This document shows, one piece after another, positions 18,001 to 26,686 of a stretch of DNA of 64,000 bases; positions within the stretch are counted from its first letter, which is position 1, and each line of letters starts with the position of its first letter. This DNA is from an uncultured Poribacteria bacterium. GTDB taxonomy: Bacteria > Poribacteria > WGA-4E > WGA-3G. Location: NCBI GenBank assembly GCA_951828385.1, contig OX639973.1:4331200-4395199 (forward strand), written 5' to 3'. Below the pieces are notes generated by a model. That model was not told the origin of the DNA. It worked only from the letters and a program-made list of their open reading frames with translations, and searched no databases. Both the position numbers and the translations under genes were made by a program.

Positions 18001-19346
18001 AAAGATACATTGGTTCGTATGCAGACGCGGGATTTTCCTATTTTAAAGCAGGCAATATGTTCAATTGCATAAAGCTGCTGCATCTGGCGTTGCAAAATTT
18101 TGAGAAACTCCCTCAAGATAATACAGATGTCAAGTATTTCACTTTAAAGAAACGCTTAGAGCACACAATAAAATGGATATGGACGATATGGTATAGGAAT
18201 GAAAGTAATTCTTCAAAACCTCTTGAACCCCCTATAGGCTTCTGTAGCGATCCAGAGACAAAAGAAGAATTTTTAACCCTCCCTGATTCTCCGATAGGAT
18301 ATTCTTGGCTCCATCTAGCGGAAATTGAGGACAGATTTGGCCATGAGACGACAGTTCTCCAGCATGCCCTACAGAGCGCAGACCGAGAGGAATATCCGTT
18401 ATTGAATTACCTCCTTTCCTTTCTTGAAGCAAAGTACGAATTTAGAAACAAAACCTTTGATAATTTGCCACAACGTATCTATCAGTTAGCACCGGTGTAT
18501 AGTTCAATGAAGAAGCATCAGCAAAGTAGTAGAGGAGCTGCGGAAAAGGGATCGTACTCTATATCTCACTCCGATCTATCTGATTTCGCCTCTGTTGATA
18601 ACATAATTGCAATTTTTGTTGCCGCACTTATCGCTCTAATGCGGACAAACAGAGGTGAACAGGATATTTTGGCTAAATGGCGCACAAATGCATCTAAACT
18701 ACCTATTAAAGAGAATATATATTCTGCCCTTGATTTAATTGAACCGATATTGTTGGGAGATTATAATAATGCACTTACGATGATGTACACACTTGATGAA
18801 AAACTTGAAAAACAACTTGCAGCATCAATAAAAGTTATCTATAATCAAGAAACCAGTTTAGAAGATCTTCTTTTTGCCCACACAATCATTTCGTCTTTTT
18901 TCATTAATAATCCATGGGAAGATTTTGTAGTGAAAGACTTAGGAGTACTTCTTTCTGCACAATGGGTACAAAAAATAGAATTTCGAGCGAAGTTGAAAAC
19001 ACCAATGCTCACAGTTCCACAAATAGAAAAAGCCTGTAAAAGTAGTGAAACCGGAAAAAAGAAAATCGGTCAGATACTACTCGCGGTACATCAAGCTGTT
19101 TCAGTTAAAGTACCATTATCGCCTAAGTTTTTTGAACAGTTTCGCGCTTGGACAGAATCACCGCCAAAACAGACACAGGAACCAGCAAGAAGAAAAAATC
19201 CGACTGCCCAACGCCTTATCAAAGCGATGGAAAAACCACCACATCTCATGGAGGAAGACATTGAAGCACTGAATCAGTCAATAAAAGAGGGAGAAATACC
19301 GATAAAGTTTGATTCGCCCTTTGATTCGGATGAAAGTAATAAATAA
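15003..19346 (+). CDS. STAND NTPase with N-terminal nuclease domain and TPR-like C-terminus (Avs-like)
   Basis: 1447 residues in three parts. Residues about 28-230 resemble the Cap4/DUF4297-type nuclease: YRYQILHSVNAW, LEVVEDFDIE (about 60-69) and TATQVKH (75-81) give the acidic and Q-x-K residues of a PD-(D/E)xK fold. Residues about 330-520 are the NTPase: Walker A GGVDKGKTT, Walker B NVVLDDLN, and a GGHPRLVHAW motif typical of STAND proteins. From about 850 to 1150 there are TPR-like helices (AVVYLRHEHYQEALDIYERI; AAYLDDWKKAGTFFEEG). The last 48 residues (PTAQRLIKAM to SDESNK) look like a separate antitoxin-type tail. By analogy with antiviral STAND proteins it may sense a phage protein with the TPR part and release the nuclease. 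The gene is AT-rich relative to the flanks and overlaps the PIN gene by one base. Confidence 0.82.
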   Translation: MKNKSADNTSNIDSLPERNQAPIKADSKRQATDSIEGYRYQILHSVNAWLDLADNDILYLEVVEDFDIELDGTFTATQVKHTQNNITLRSQQVIDAVNNYWELRTNNPDRRVKFRLLTKSKIGKEQDDLFEKGKRGLEVWNRCSGDEAAIEKISNFLLTDGKISEAVNDFLKVSSPQEIYEKLIEPITWDTEGKDIDSIEQEINEKLINHGKENKISPSYAKKIFAPLLTEAFAVATRKDNRKLTKARFREIFEEQTTERVSTQHLRDLQMLATQAAKGATASEAPTDDPSDVTIQSYSPTQTVIPPLYPNVFRRTDLLTSIQTKLQSDGIVVIQGGVDKGKTTLAKLAANDINGSWLWLNVTNGDPSSKDFSSQGAQLLQQLAIAVSNESEQVNVVLDDLNLEPQQLQTYEEDLGIVVYRLLEHGAKLLITSQHKPPPNLIRSLGVSSSVTINVPNFTEPEIRQFAEEMGCPANDIDTWVKLIQAHTGGHPRLVHAWIIRLQEEGWTEQNILTSILQPPEEVKEEREAARLLLTDLPKDRREFLYRLSLMSIGFRKDYALNVAEIPEPILHPGDVFSQLVGPWIDQVSETYYTVSLLLTNAAKDVWSESRIKDLHAYIANAILKTKNLSMTEAWAVLTHSMIGQNRGGFISVIHALMTAQEEDWENLCQEFSWLVSIKTDPHEELFPGDAFVNQMFRSLQYRIAVEVRPELVPKIFEIWDKETKPYEPRKSYLLSRLMLATQALRYNQIPLPSKKLVGYLKEMIDIKDSNKDIWDMYLNSMGQIEEHITDNSNFFSFLFSFIYMRPDINAAFLNDLIDALDELDPKTRTLLLADFEGYNIDCRILIESIYLHEEKQENPDWTKCLQVYNKVIERSLDWRYPHIAALSARGKAIIYDEYLKDHNTAHQVYKDIMLKVGALPVIEEGQAVVYLRHEHYQEALDIYERILPEWYQASERLGVGPLEECRRAAICAAYLDDWKKAGTFFEEGAKRTQEVENTERYIGSYADAGFSYFKAGNMFNCIKLLHLALQNFEKLPQDNTDVKYFTLKKRLEHTIKWIWTIWYRNESNSSKPLEPPIGFCSDPETKEEFLTLPDSPIGYSWLHLAEIEDRFGHETTVLQHALQSADREEYPLLNYLLSFLEAKYEFRNKTFDNLPQRIYQLAPVYSSMKKHQQSSRGAAEKGSYSISHSDLSDFASVDNIIAIFVAALIALMRTNRGEQDILAKWRTNASKLPIKENIYSALDLIEPILLGDYNNALTMMYTLDEKLEKQLAASIKVIYNQETSLEDLLFAHTIISSFFINNPWEDFVVKDLGVLLSAQWVQKIEFRAKLKTPMLTVPQIEKACKSSETGKKKIGQILLAVHQAVSVKVPLSPKFFEQFRAWTESPPKQTQEPARRKNPTAQRLIKAMEKPPHLMEEDIEALNQSIKEGEIPIKFDSPFDSDESNK

Positions 19347-19762
19347 TGAATAAGTATCTCTTGGATACATCAACATGTAGTTTGTTGATGCAGGAAAATT
19401 CCAGAGTAAAAGGGCGTTTCGATTCGCTAACCGAGTCGGACTACCATTTTACTTGTCCCATCGTTAAGGGGGAAATTATGTTCGGAATTGTTCGTCTCCC
19501 TGATGGAAAAAGACGACAAGACCTTGAACAAAGAGCAAATGAACTATTTGCTACAGTCCCGTGTGACCCAATTCCAAACACGGTTGGCGAGGTCTATGCA
19601 CAGATAAAAATTGCGTCGCAAGAACAAGGAACGTCTTTAGGCGAATGCGACCTTTGGATTGCTGCTACAGCTTTAGCACTTGATGCAATTCTGGTTGCTT
19701 CCGATTCTGATTATGAAAGGATAATTGGATTAGGGCTCCGTTTGGAAGATTGGAAAAATTAA
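19346..19762 (+). CDS. PIN domain ribonuclease toxin (VapC-like)
   Basis: 138 residues with the PIN acidic set: D7 in YLLDTST, E43 in VKGEIMFG, D102 in ECDLWIAATAL and D120 in LVASDSD. VapC toxins cut RNA, often tRNA, and are held by a partner antitoxin. No separate antitoxin gene lies beside it. Its ATG overlaps the last base of the STAND gene (TAATG), so it depends on translation of that gene, and the end of the STAND protein resembles the missing antitoxin. It is followed after 51 bp by the methyltransferase gene. Confidence 0.88.
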   Translation: MNKYLLDTSTCSLLMQENSRVKGRFDSLTESDYHFTCPIVKGEIMFGIVRLPDGKRRQDLEQRANELFATVPCDPIPNTVGEVYAQIKIASQEQGTSLGECDLWIAATALALDAILVASDSDYERIIGLGLRLEDWKN

Positions 19763-19813
19763 CGAAAGAGATATTTCACGTCAATAACACAGATAAACCG
19801 AAAGGAGTTGCCC

Positions 19814-21466
19814 ATGCCTACACTCGAATTCAACGGAAAACACCATATCTACACCCACCACCTCACCGTTCCCTACCGCCCACTTGAAACTGACAAAAAC
19901 CGCTCCTGCAACCCAACCGGAGAAGACGATAACCTCATTATCCACGGCGATAATCTACATGCACTTAAGGCATTACTGCCGCGCTACACCAACCGTATCA
20001 AGTGTATCTACATCGACCCACCCTATAATACCGGTAATGAAGGTTGGGTCTACAACGACAACGTCAACAGCCCACTGATCAAACAATGGTTCACGGAAAA
20101 CGCACCTGTTGATAACGAAGATCTGGAACGACACGACAAATGGCTCTGTATGATGTGGCCAAGACTGCATTTCCTAAAAGAACTACTTGCGGACGATGGT
20201 GTAATTTTCATCTCTATTGATGATAATGAAGTGCATCATTTGCGGATGCTAATGGATGAAATTTTGGGAGCAGAAAATTTTCTTGCAGACATTATTTGGC
20301 AGCACCGCTATGGTAGAAGTAATAACGCCAAATTATTTTCAAACCAACGTGAGCATATCATCGCCTATAGAAAATCTGATACTGTTTCTCACATTCGTGT
20401 TAAGCGGGATAAAAAACTGAATGAAACATATTCTAATCCTGATGATGACCCACGCGGCAGTTGGGTGTCCAGTTCCTACGTCAACCCCGCGGTGAAAGAA
20501 CAACGTCCAAATTTAGTTTATTCGGTAGTAAACCCGCATACGGGAGAGTCCGTAAATCACCCGACGCATGCTTGGAAATACAGCCAAAGCACTCATGAAG
20601 AACATGTTAGAGAAAACAGACTCTGGTGGGGCATAGATGGGAAATTGCGATATCCTCGCCTTAAAAATTTTCTTAGTGAATCCGAAAAAAAAGGTATTGT
20701 CCCCATAGATCTAATGTTAGCAGATATTGCCGGCACCACAGACGAAGGAACAAAGCAGCTACAATCCGTTTTCCAAAGCACAGCCCTTGAATTCAACAAC
20801 CCTAAACCGACAAGACTGATTGCTAACTTAATAGAAATTGCCGAAGGTGCATCAACAAAAAATGATACTATTATTCTCGACTCATTCGCTGGCAGTGGCA
20901 CAACCGCCCACGCTGTACTTGCCTTGAACAAAGAAGACGGCGGTAACCGTAAATTTATCCTTATTGAGTGCGAAGATTATGCCGATACCACTACTGCCGA
21001 GCGGGTTCGTCGCGTTATCAACGGTGTTCCCGAGGCAAGTGACGAGGCATTGCGCGAAGGATTGGGTGGTTCTTTTACCTACTGCACCTTGGGTGAACCC
21101 ATTGAGATTGAGACGATGCTTACCGGAAAGAAGTTACCAACATACACAGCACTTGCTACGAACCTATTGTTCACTTCTGCAGGGGTTTCTGTTGAGGAGG
21201 ATACGTTAGATCAAAAAAATGATGATGGGCTTTTCTACACTGATGACAAAAACGATTACTATCTGATCTACAAACCTGACCTTGCGTTTTTACGCAGCAA
21301 TAAGGCAATACTAAATCTGGAGCATGCAAAACGTATCCGAGATTCCAGCCAAAATAACGGCAAAAAAGCGATTGTCTACGCGGCAGGCAATTACATCGGA
21401 CAGCGCGAACTCACAAAGATGGGAATTGCATTTTGCCAACTTCCATACTCCATACACGAAAGATAA
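19814..21466 (+). CDS. mod: Type III restriction-modification methyltransferase (Mod), adenine-N6
   Basis: 550 residues. Motif order is that of a beta-class methylase: IDPPYNTG (residues about 67-74) first, then a target-recognition region, then the SAM-binding motif LDSFAGSGTT (354-363). Mod proteins recognise the site and methylate one strand at adenine. ATG at 19814 is preceded by AAAGGAG with 6-7 bp spacing; a TTG two codons earlier is less likely. The stop is followed after 7 bp by a small hairpin (21474-21491), then by the Res gene. Genes are in the usual mod-res order. Confidence 0.92.
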   Translation: MPTLEFNGKHHIYTHHLTVPYRPLETDKNRSCNPTGEDDNLIIHGDNLHALKALLPRYTNRIKCIYIDPPYNTGNEGWVYNDNVNSPLIKQWFTENAPVDNEDLERHDKWLCMMWPRLHFLKELLADDGVIFISIDDNEVHHLRMLMDEILGAENFLADIIWQHRYGRSNNAKLFSNQREHIIAYRKSDTVSHIRVKRDKKLNETYSNPDDDPRGSWVSSSYVNPAVKEQRPNLVYSVVNPHTGESVNHPTHAWKYSQSTHEEHVRENRLWWGIDGKLRYPRLKNFLSESEKKGIVPIDLMLADIAGTTDEGTKQLQSVFQSTALEFNNPKPTRLIANLIEIAEGASTKNDTIILDSFAGSGTTAHAVLALNKEDGGNRKFILIECEDYADTTTAERVRRVINGVPEASDEALREGLGGSFTYCTLGEPIEIETMLTGKKLPTYTALATNLLFTSAGVSVEEDTLDQKNDDGLFYTDDKNDYYLIYKPDLAFLRSNKAILNLEHAKRIRDSSQNNGKKAIVYAAGNYIGQRELTKMGIAFCQLPYSIHER

Positions 21467-21473
21467 AGTAGTA

Positions 21474-21491
21474 GGCACACTCCGCTGTGCC
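21474..21491. repeat. Small palindrome after mod
   Basis: ggcaca, 6-bp loop, tgtgcc. The surrounding word aaagtagtaggcac and the ctccg loop recur at 46034-46060 after another stop codon. Confidence 0.55.
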
Positions 21492-21511
21492 GTAATTAAG
21501 GATATAGGACC

Positions 21512-24094
21512 ATGCTGGAATTAAAAATATATCAACGCGATACACTTGACGCATTTAGCAATTGGTTAGAGGTGCTTAAAGAGGCTCAAAATACCTCAGA
21601 AACACAACTTGAGAAGCTTAAAGAGGTAGGAATTGATATTGATGCGGATCTTGAGAAGGATATCCGCAATTATCCCAAAAAAGCATGGGAAAAATTAGCA
21701 AAGAACGGCGATGTTGCAGTAACTGCAGGCGAATATGTTGATCGTAAAGACGGCGCACATCGATCCATCCCACATATCTGTTTCAAGGTGCCGACAGGTG
21801 GCGGTAAAACTTTACTTGCTGCATCTGCTTTAGAACGGCTGCATCGGCAGCGCGGACTGACCTTGTGGGTTGTACCAACACAGGCTATCTTCGATCAAAC
21901 CAAGGATGCATTGTGGAACAAAGAACACCCCTATCGTAAAGTGTTGGAGCGTGCAAGTGGTGGGCACGTTAAAATGCTGGAGAGAGAGGATTCCTTTAGT
22001 CGGGACGATATTACCAATTACCTATGCGTCATGCTGCTCATGTTGCCAGCAGCAAACAAATCCCCCGATAAAAAACTTAAAGACAAAGCCTACTACCGTA
22101 TGTACCGAAACTCGGGACGCTATTCAAGTTTCTTCCCCGACCATGATGATAATGAGGGCAATGCGCTTATGCGGAAAGAATATCCTGATCTTGATTTTAA
22201 CGCTGAAGGAGACATTCCTATGCAAAGTCTTTTTAACGTAATCAAGGTACTGCGTCCGGTGGTTGTTCTTGACGAGGCACATAAAGCGTATGGCACCAGA
22301 AACGGAAAGGAATTTGCCAGTTCTATTAACCGCCTTGACCCGCAAATGGTTATTGAACTCTCTGCTACACCCAACAGCGGTATTAGCAATCTGCTTGTTG
22401 ATATTGCAGGACCCGATCTGAAAAAAGAGGAAATGATCAAATCACCCGTGCAAGTATCATCGTACTCGGATATGAAGTGGCAAGATACACTGCGCGAGGC
22501 TTCCAAAGAACTTGAGAAACTTGATACCGAAGCAAGATTGCTTGAAAGCAGTACAGACCGGTATATCCGTCCAATTGCTGTCGTGCGTGTTGAACGAACG
22601 GGTAAGGATCAGCAAGATAATAATTATGTTCATGCCGAGGATGTCCGAGATTATCTTACACAGCACTTAAAGGTGCCTCCGGATGCGATACGCGTTAAAT
22701 CTGCCACACAGAACGAACTTCAAGGCGAAGACCTGCTATCCAAGAACTCACAGGTAAAATGGATCATTACAAAAGCAGCACTCATGGAGGGGTGGGACTG
22801 TTCATTTGCCTATTTGTTAGTAGTATTGGACAGGACACGCTCACAGAATGCAATTACGCAACTCGTGGGGCGGGTCATGCGGCAACCACACGCGCAACTC
22901 ACCGGCAGAGAATCACTTGATCAATGCTATGTTTTTTGCAATGACACCGACGTTAATGATGCCGTTAAACAGGTCAAGAAAGGGTTAGAATCGCAAGGAC
23001 TCACTGGCTTAGAAGATAAAATCTTGGGCAAGGGAAATACCCAAGATCAAGCAGATTTCCAAACGGAGACAGTCCGCCGCCGCAAGCCATTTCGGGGTCA
23101 AGAGATTTATCTACCAGTGGTACGCCATAAAGACAGTCAAGAATGGATTCAACTCAATTATCAGGCGCATATTTTACCACATATAGACTGGTCCGAAATT
23201 AAGCCTCTCGATCCGAATGCATCGACACCCGATAGCGCAACATTACGGACCGCGACGGTTAATGTTGGCGATGCACCACCCGTTTTCCATGAAGACCAAA
23301 AACCACACGTTGAGAAAAGTATTAGTGTATCCGAATTTGCAATCTGCCTGTCAGATATTGTGCCAAACCCATGGCAAGCGGCTCGGATTGCAGAAGAATT
23401 GATCGAAGGTCTCAAAACGAGCGGAGAAAACGACGAGAAAATCTACGATAGACGTTCCTACCTCATACCAACGCTGCAGGAACATGTAGCAAATGAAGTA
23501 GAAAATCAGTCAGAGCAAATTTTTCGTGAAAAGTTAGAAAACGGAGAAATCCGATTTGACTTGGAGGTAGGTGAGCCCAATTATAAATTGCGGCAAAGTT
23601 ACAAAATTGAGGTTCACGCCAATCAGAATCTACTTGCCAAATACGGTAAACCCGTCCAGCTCAGTCTGTTTGAACCGATGTATGAGTATCCTTCCGATAA
23701 CGAATTGGAAAAGAATTTTGCCCATTTTCTTGATGGTGAAAAGGCACTGCAATGGTGGCATCGGGTCGTGGCGCGTCAACAAGGCGAGTATTACGTGCAA
23801 GGTTGGAATGAGCAACGTATCTATCCAGACTTTGTTGCCATGGCAAAAGAAGTTGAAGGGATGACGCGCGTCCTAATTTTTGAGACAAAAGGACAACATC
23901 TGGAAGGCAACCGTGATACCCAGTACAAACAAAAAGTCTTGAAAACACTTGAAAAAGCCTTCAACGCCACCAGCGATACGAAAATGCGTGAAACGCCAAC
24001 ACAGACAGGTATTTTTCGATTGGTTTTCAACGCGCAAGAGTTTCCAGAGATTTCCGCCCAGTTGAATGAAGGTAGGTATTCTACGGAAAGTTAG
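21512..24094 (+). CDS. res: Type III restriction enzyme subunit (Res), helicase-nuclease
   Basis: 860 residues. Superfamily 2 helicase motifs: Walker A VPTGGGKTLLAA (about 92-103), DEAH box VVLDEAHK (about 251-258), LSATPN, then ALMEGWDC and QLVGRVMRQP (motifs V and VI). The C-terminal nuclease is a PD-(D/E)xK fold: YPDF near residue 771 and FETKG near 789-793. With the Mod protein it would cleave unmethylated DNA in an ATP-dependent way after translocation. Shorter than the roughly 970 residues of classical EcoP1I-type Res. No frameshift seen. Confidence 0.9.
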   Translation: MLELKIYQRDTLDAFSNWLEVLKEAQNTSETQLEKLKEVGIDIDADLEKDIRNYPKKAWEKLAKNGDVAVTAGEYVDRKDGAHRSIPHICFKVPTGGGKTLLAASALERLHRQRGLTLWVVPTQAIFDQTKDALWNKEHPYRKVLERASGGHVKMLEREDSFSRDDITNYLCVMLLMLPAANKSPDKKLKDKAYYRMYRNSGRYSSFFPDHDDNEGNALMRKEYPDLDFNAEGDIPMQSLFNVIKVLRPVVVLDEAHKAYGTRNGKEFASSINRLDPQMVIELSATPNSGISNLLVDIAGPDLKKEEMIKSPVQVSSYSDMKWQDTLREASKELEKLDTEARLLESSTDRYIRPIAVVRVERTGKDQQDNNYVHAEDVRDYLTQHLKVPPDAIRVKSATQNELQGEDLLSKNSQVKWIITKAALMEGWDCSFAYLLVVLDRTRSQNAITQLVGRVMRQPHAQLTGRESLDQCYVFCNDTDVNDAVKQVKKGLESQGLTGLEDKILGKGNTQDQADFQTETVRRRKPFRGQEIYLPVVRHKDSQEWIQLNYQAHILPHIDWSEIKPLDPNASTPDSATLRTATVNVGDAPPVFHEDQKPHVEKSISVSEFAICLSDIVPNPWQAARIAEELIEGLKTSGENDEKIYDRRSYLIPTLQEHVANEVENQSEQIFREKLENGEIRFDLEVGEPNYKLRQSYKIEVHANQNLLAKYGKPVQLSLFEPMYEYPSDNELEKNFAHFLDGEKALQWWHRVVARQQGEYYVQGWNEQRIYPDFVAMAKEVEGMTRVLIFETKGQHLEGNRDTQYKQKVLKTLEKAFNATSDTKMRETPTQTGIFRLVFNAQEFPEISAQLNEGRYSTES

Positions 24095-24130
24095 TATGGC
24101 GTGACATAGGGTATTCTACCGGTTAACGCT

Positions 24131-24159
24131 TTGCCTTTTCAGGTCAGATGTGCTATTAT
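24131..24159 (+). promoter_or_regulatory. Sigma70-like promoter for the ATPase/DUF4435 pair
   Basis: TTGCCT, 17 bp, TATTAT, 47 bp before ATG 24206. It suggests the pair is transcribed separately from the restriction genes. Confidence 0.55.
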
Positions 24160-24205
24160 TTTAACAATCAGTTGAGAGTTATAGACTCTAAGAGGGAGCC
24201 GAATC

Positions 24206-25504
24206 ATGAGCAGTTATTTCATTGAATCTTTCAAAATAGATAAACTATGGGGCTATCGAGACATCAATCTAACTTTTAACAACGATGTGAATGTCCTGAT
24301 AGGTCCAAATGGTTCAGGCAAAACCACTATTTTAAATCTTCTTCATGCTATCTTATCGGGCGATCTACGAAGTGTTGTAAACTTTAATTTTCAGCAAGCA
24401 AAAATCGGATTGAAAAGTTTCAAAGGTAATTCTATGCGCACGATTAAGGTTGATATTGGAAACGAATCCTTGAAACTCAAGGTAGGACAGAAAGGATATG
24501 AGGCCCCCATAGATATTTTTTCTCGCCGAAGACCAGTTGGATCCCTGATCCGCAATTTTTATGAAAGAGATAACGTTATCACGAACCTGCTATCAGAAGA
24601 AATTGATGGCGAATCAACTCCCATAGTTCCGCTGGTTTGGCTTCCCGTAAGCCGTCATTTACCTATGCCAGAAGATGGGGAAGAAAGGTATAGAAAAAAA
24701 GAACCTTTGGAATTAATAGACTTACGCCTTGAGGATTTATTAGAAGGTCTCTCCCGCTATCATTCCATCTTAAACGCCCAACTTTCTGAGCGTTATAGAC
24801 AATTTGAGCATCAAGTTCTATCTGTGATACTTTATAGTAAAGAACATGACCAACTTAAGTCAATTCGTAATTCAGTATTTCACTCGCTACCAACAGAAAC
24901 CGAGAAGGATCAATTATTAAATGCATTTGAAGCTGCTGGGTTCTTAGACGAATCCATGCAGAGCAGAATTGACGATCATTTCGCTGCATTTGATGCTGCA
25001 AAAAAGGTATTACCACTGATTTACGCTGGAAAAGACATTCCTCTGGAATTTGAAGATACCTTCGTAATTCCACTTATAGGTCGAACAAAAGCTATGGTTA
25101 AATATGCAGGAGAACTTGAAGCGGATAAAGAACGAATTTTTGCCTCTTTACAGCTTTACGAGAAAACAGTTAATTCATTCTTGAATGATAAATCTATTAA
25201 GGTTGATGAGAACGGTATTTTAAACATTAAGGCACCCTCACCATCAGAATTAAACTGGCACCTCCTCTCTTCGGGGGAAAAACAGATTTTGATTTTGCTT
25301 ACGCAAGCTCTCCTTAAATTCGATAAACCAGTAGTTTATATCGCGGATGAACCGGAATTGTCCCTGCATGTCACTTGGCAAGAAAAACTCCTAAAATCTT
25401 TAGTAACGCTTGGTGGACAAATGCAGGTAATCGTCGCAACACACTCCCCCGATATTGTCGGAAACTTTCAGGATAAAGTAATAGATTTGGGGAGGGAAAG
25501 TTGA
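24206..25504 (+). CDS. AAA/ABC-type ATPase, AriA-like
   Basis: 432 residues with an SMC/OLD-like ATPase layout: Walker A GPNGSGKTT at 33-41, signature LSSGEKQ at about 353-359, Walker B VVYIADEPELSLH at about 375-387, and the switch histidine in ATHSPDI. A central insertion of about 200 residues is predicted helical. It is coupled to a DUF4435/TOPRIM gene by a TTGA overlap. ATPase plus DUF4435 of these sizes is the composition of PARIS (AriA and AriB), in which the ATPase senses anti-restriction proteins. The neighbouring type III system fits that role. Other two-gene ATPase-TOPRIM systems are possible. Confidence 0.78.
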   Translation: MSSYFIESFKIDKLWGYRDINLTFNNDVNVLIGPNGSGKTTILNLLHAILSGDLRSVVNFNFQQAKIGLKSFKGNSMRTIKVDIGNESLKLKVGQKGYEAPIDIFSRRRPVGSLIRNFYERDNVITNLLSEEIDGESTPIVPLVWLPVSRHLPMPEDGEERYRKKEPLELIDLRLEDLLEGLSRYHSILNAQLSERYRQFEHQVLSVILYSKEHDQLKSIRNSVFHSLPTETEKDQLLNAFEAAGFLDESMQSRIDDHFAAFDAAKKVLPLIYAGKDIPLEFEDTFVIPLIGRTKAMVKYAGELEADKERIFASLQLYEKTVNSFLNDKSIKVDENGILNIKAPSPSELNWHLLSSGEKQILILLTQALLKFDKPVVYIADEPELSLHVTWQEKLLKSLVTLGGQMQVIVATHSPDIVGNFQDKVIDLGRES

Positions 25505-26364
25505 TTTCGTTTTCTCGAACTCCTCCGGGGTTAGCTGCAGAACATCTTTTTTATTCAGAAATCCTTGTTTATGTTGAGGGGCATACTGACATTCCGTTCT
25601 ATAATGAAGCTCTCCAAAACTATAATTGCCGGATAATATCAAAAAAAGGAAAACCAGAATGCAAGAAATTTGCAACGCTTCTCGAACAAGGCAATTACCC
25701 CTACGTTGTTGTTCTGGATGGGGATTACGAGATTTTAGAGTCTGCTCGAAGTCGACATCGGAGAATTGTTTGGCTTCATAGGCATTCTTGCGAAAACTAT
25801 CTTCTTGAAGAAGAACCAGTAGACAAGTTTCACCATTATCGTGCCCCTTTAGAAGACAGCTTAGATAGGCTACCAAGTAGTTTTAGAGAAATCACTGCAG
25901 ATACAGAACAGAAGTTTAAAGAACTATTAATTTTAGATGTGGCACATCAGCGCGCAAAAACAGGCTGTAAGGTATTTCCCAAGGCACCAGATCAACTTTT
26001 TGCAGGATCAAAGACAGTTGATTTCAACAATAGTGAAATTAAGAAACTACTTAATGAGGCAACTTTAGGAATTGATGAACAAAGTATTGAGAACGCAAGA
26101 AACTTGGTACAAGATTTTTTAAAAAGACATCGTTTCATTGACTTACTTCCAGGGCACTTCGCTTTTGGCATTATAAAGCGTTGGATAAACCACACTGTTA
26201 ATGTGAGGAAAAGAATTTTAGAAGAGGATATCAGGGTGTTCCTTTCAACAGAAGTATGGCGGTCAGTAAACACCCGCGACTATGATAGTTTGAAAAGACG
26301 ATTGCGTAATGCAGTTCGGGAAGCAGAAAAAATACGTCACGCACAACCAAGCACTGGTTCGTAG
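25501..26364 (+). CDS. DUF4435/TOPRIM-type effector, AriB-like
   Basis: 287 residues starting at TTG (25501) inside the TTGA overlap, with GGAGGG just upstream. TOPRIM-like motifs: Glu in VYVEGHTDIPFY (E26), the acidic strand VVVLDGDYE (about 70-78), and HSCENYLLEE (about 92-101), typical of DUF4435. Such proteins act as toxic nucleases released by their partner ATPase; in PARIS the target is tRNA. No restriction target can be read here. The last two codons and the stop (ggt tcg tag) are supplied by the right copy of the 29-bp repeat, so that repeat sets the C-terminus. Confidence 0.78.
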   Translation: MISFSRTPPGLAAEHLFYSEILVYVEGHTDIPFYNEALQNYNCRIISKKGKPECKKFATLLEQGNYPYVVVLDGDYEILESARSRHRRIVWLHRHSCENYLLEEEPVDKFHHYRAPLEDSLDRLPSSFREITADTEQKFKELLILDVAHQRAKTGCKVFPKAPDQLFAGSKTVDFNNSEIKKLLNEATLGIDEQSIENARNLVQDFLKRHRFIDLLPGHFAFGIIKRWINHTVNVRKRILEEDIRVFLSTEVWRSVNTRDYDSLKRRLRNAVREAEKIRHAQPSTGS

Positions 26365-26428
26365 TAGTGCGATTCATCGCACGTCCACCGCTCAGAAACG
26401 GGCAATGAATGGTTTCCCTACTACGAAC
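26357..26428. repeat. Right copy of the 29-bp direct repeat within a 72-bp inverted-repeat element
   Basis: 26357-26385 equals 14591-14619 exactly. The element closes at 26418-26428 with ctactacgaac, the inverted form of its first 11 bp. The left copy lacks this closing arm. Confidence 0.75.
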
Positions 26429-26686
26429 GGGGTTACTCCCAATTTTAGACTGGACAGACCAGTAGAAAAAATAAATTGCTTTTATAAACCAAATATGTTA
26501 TCATATATAATCTATACTAAAATTAATACTAAACACGAGTATCCTATAATCTCGTAAATTCCAGCTCAGACAAACAAAATGTTACACTTTCTACCAAATT
26601 ATTTTTTTCGCAGCAGAACGCCAGCACCGAAAACGCCTCAGAAACCAGACACCACGTAGGTTTACACGGACAAACAAAAAACAGGC

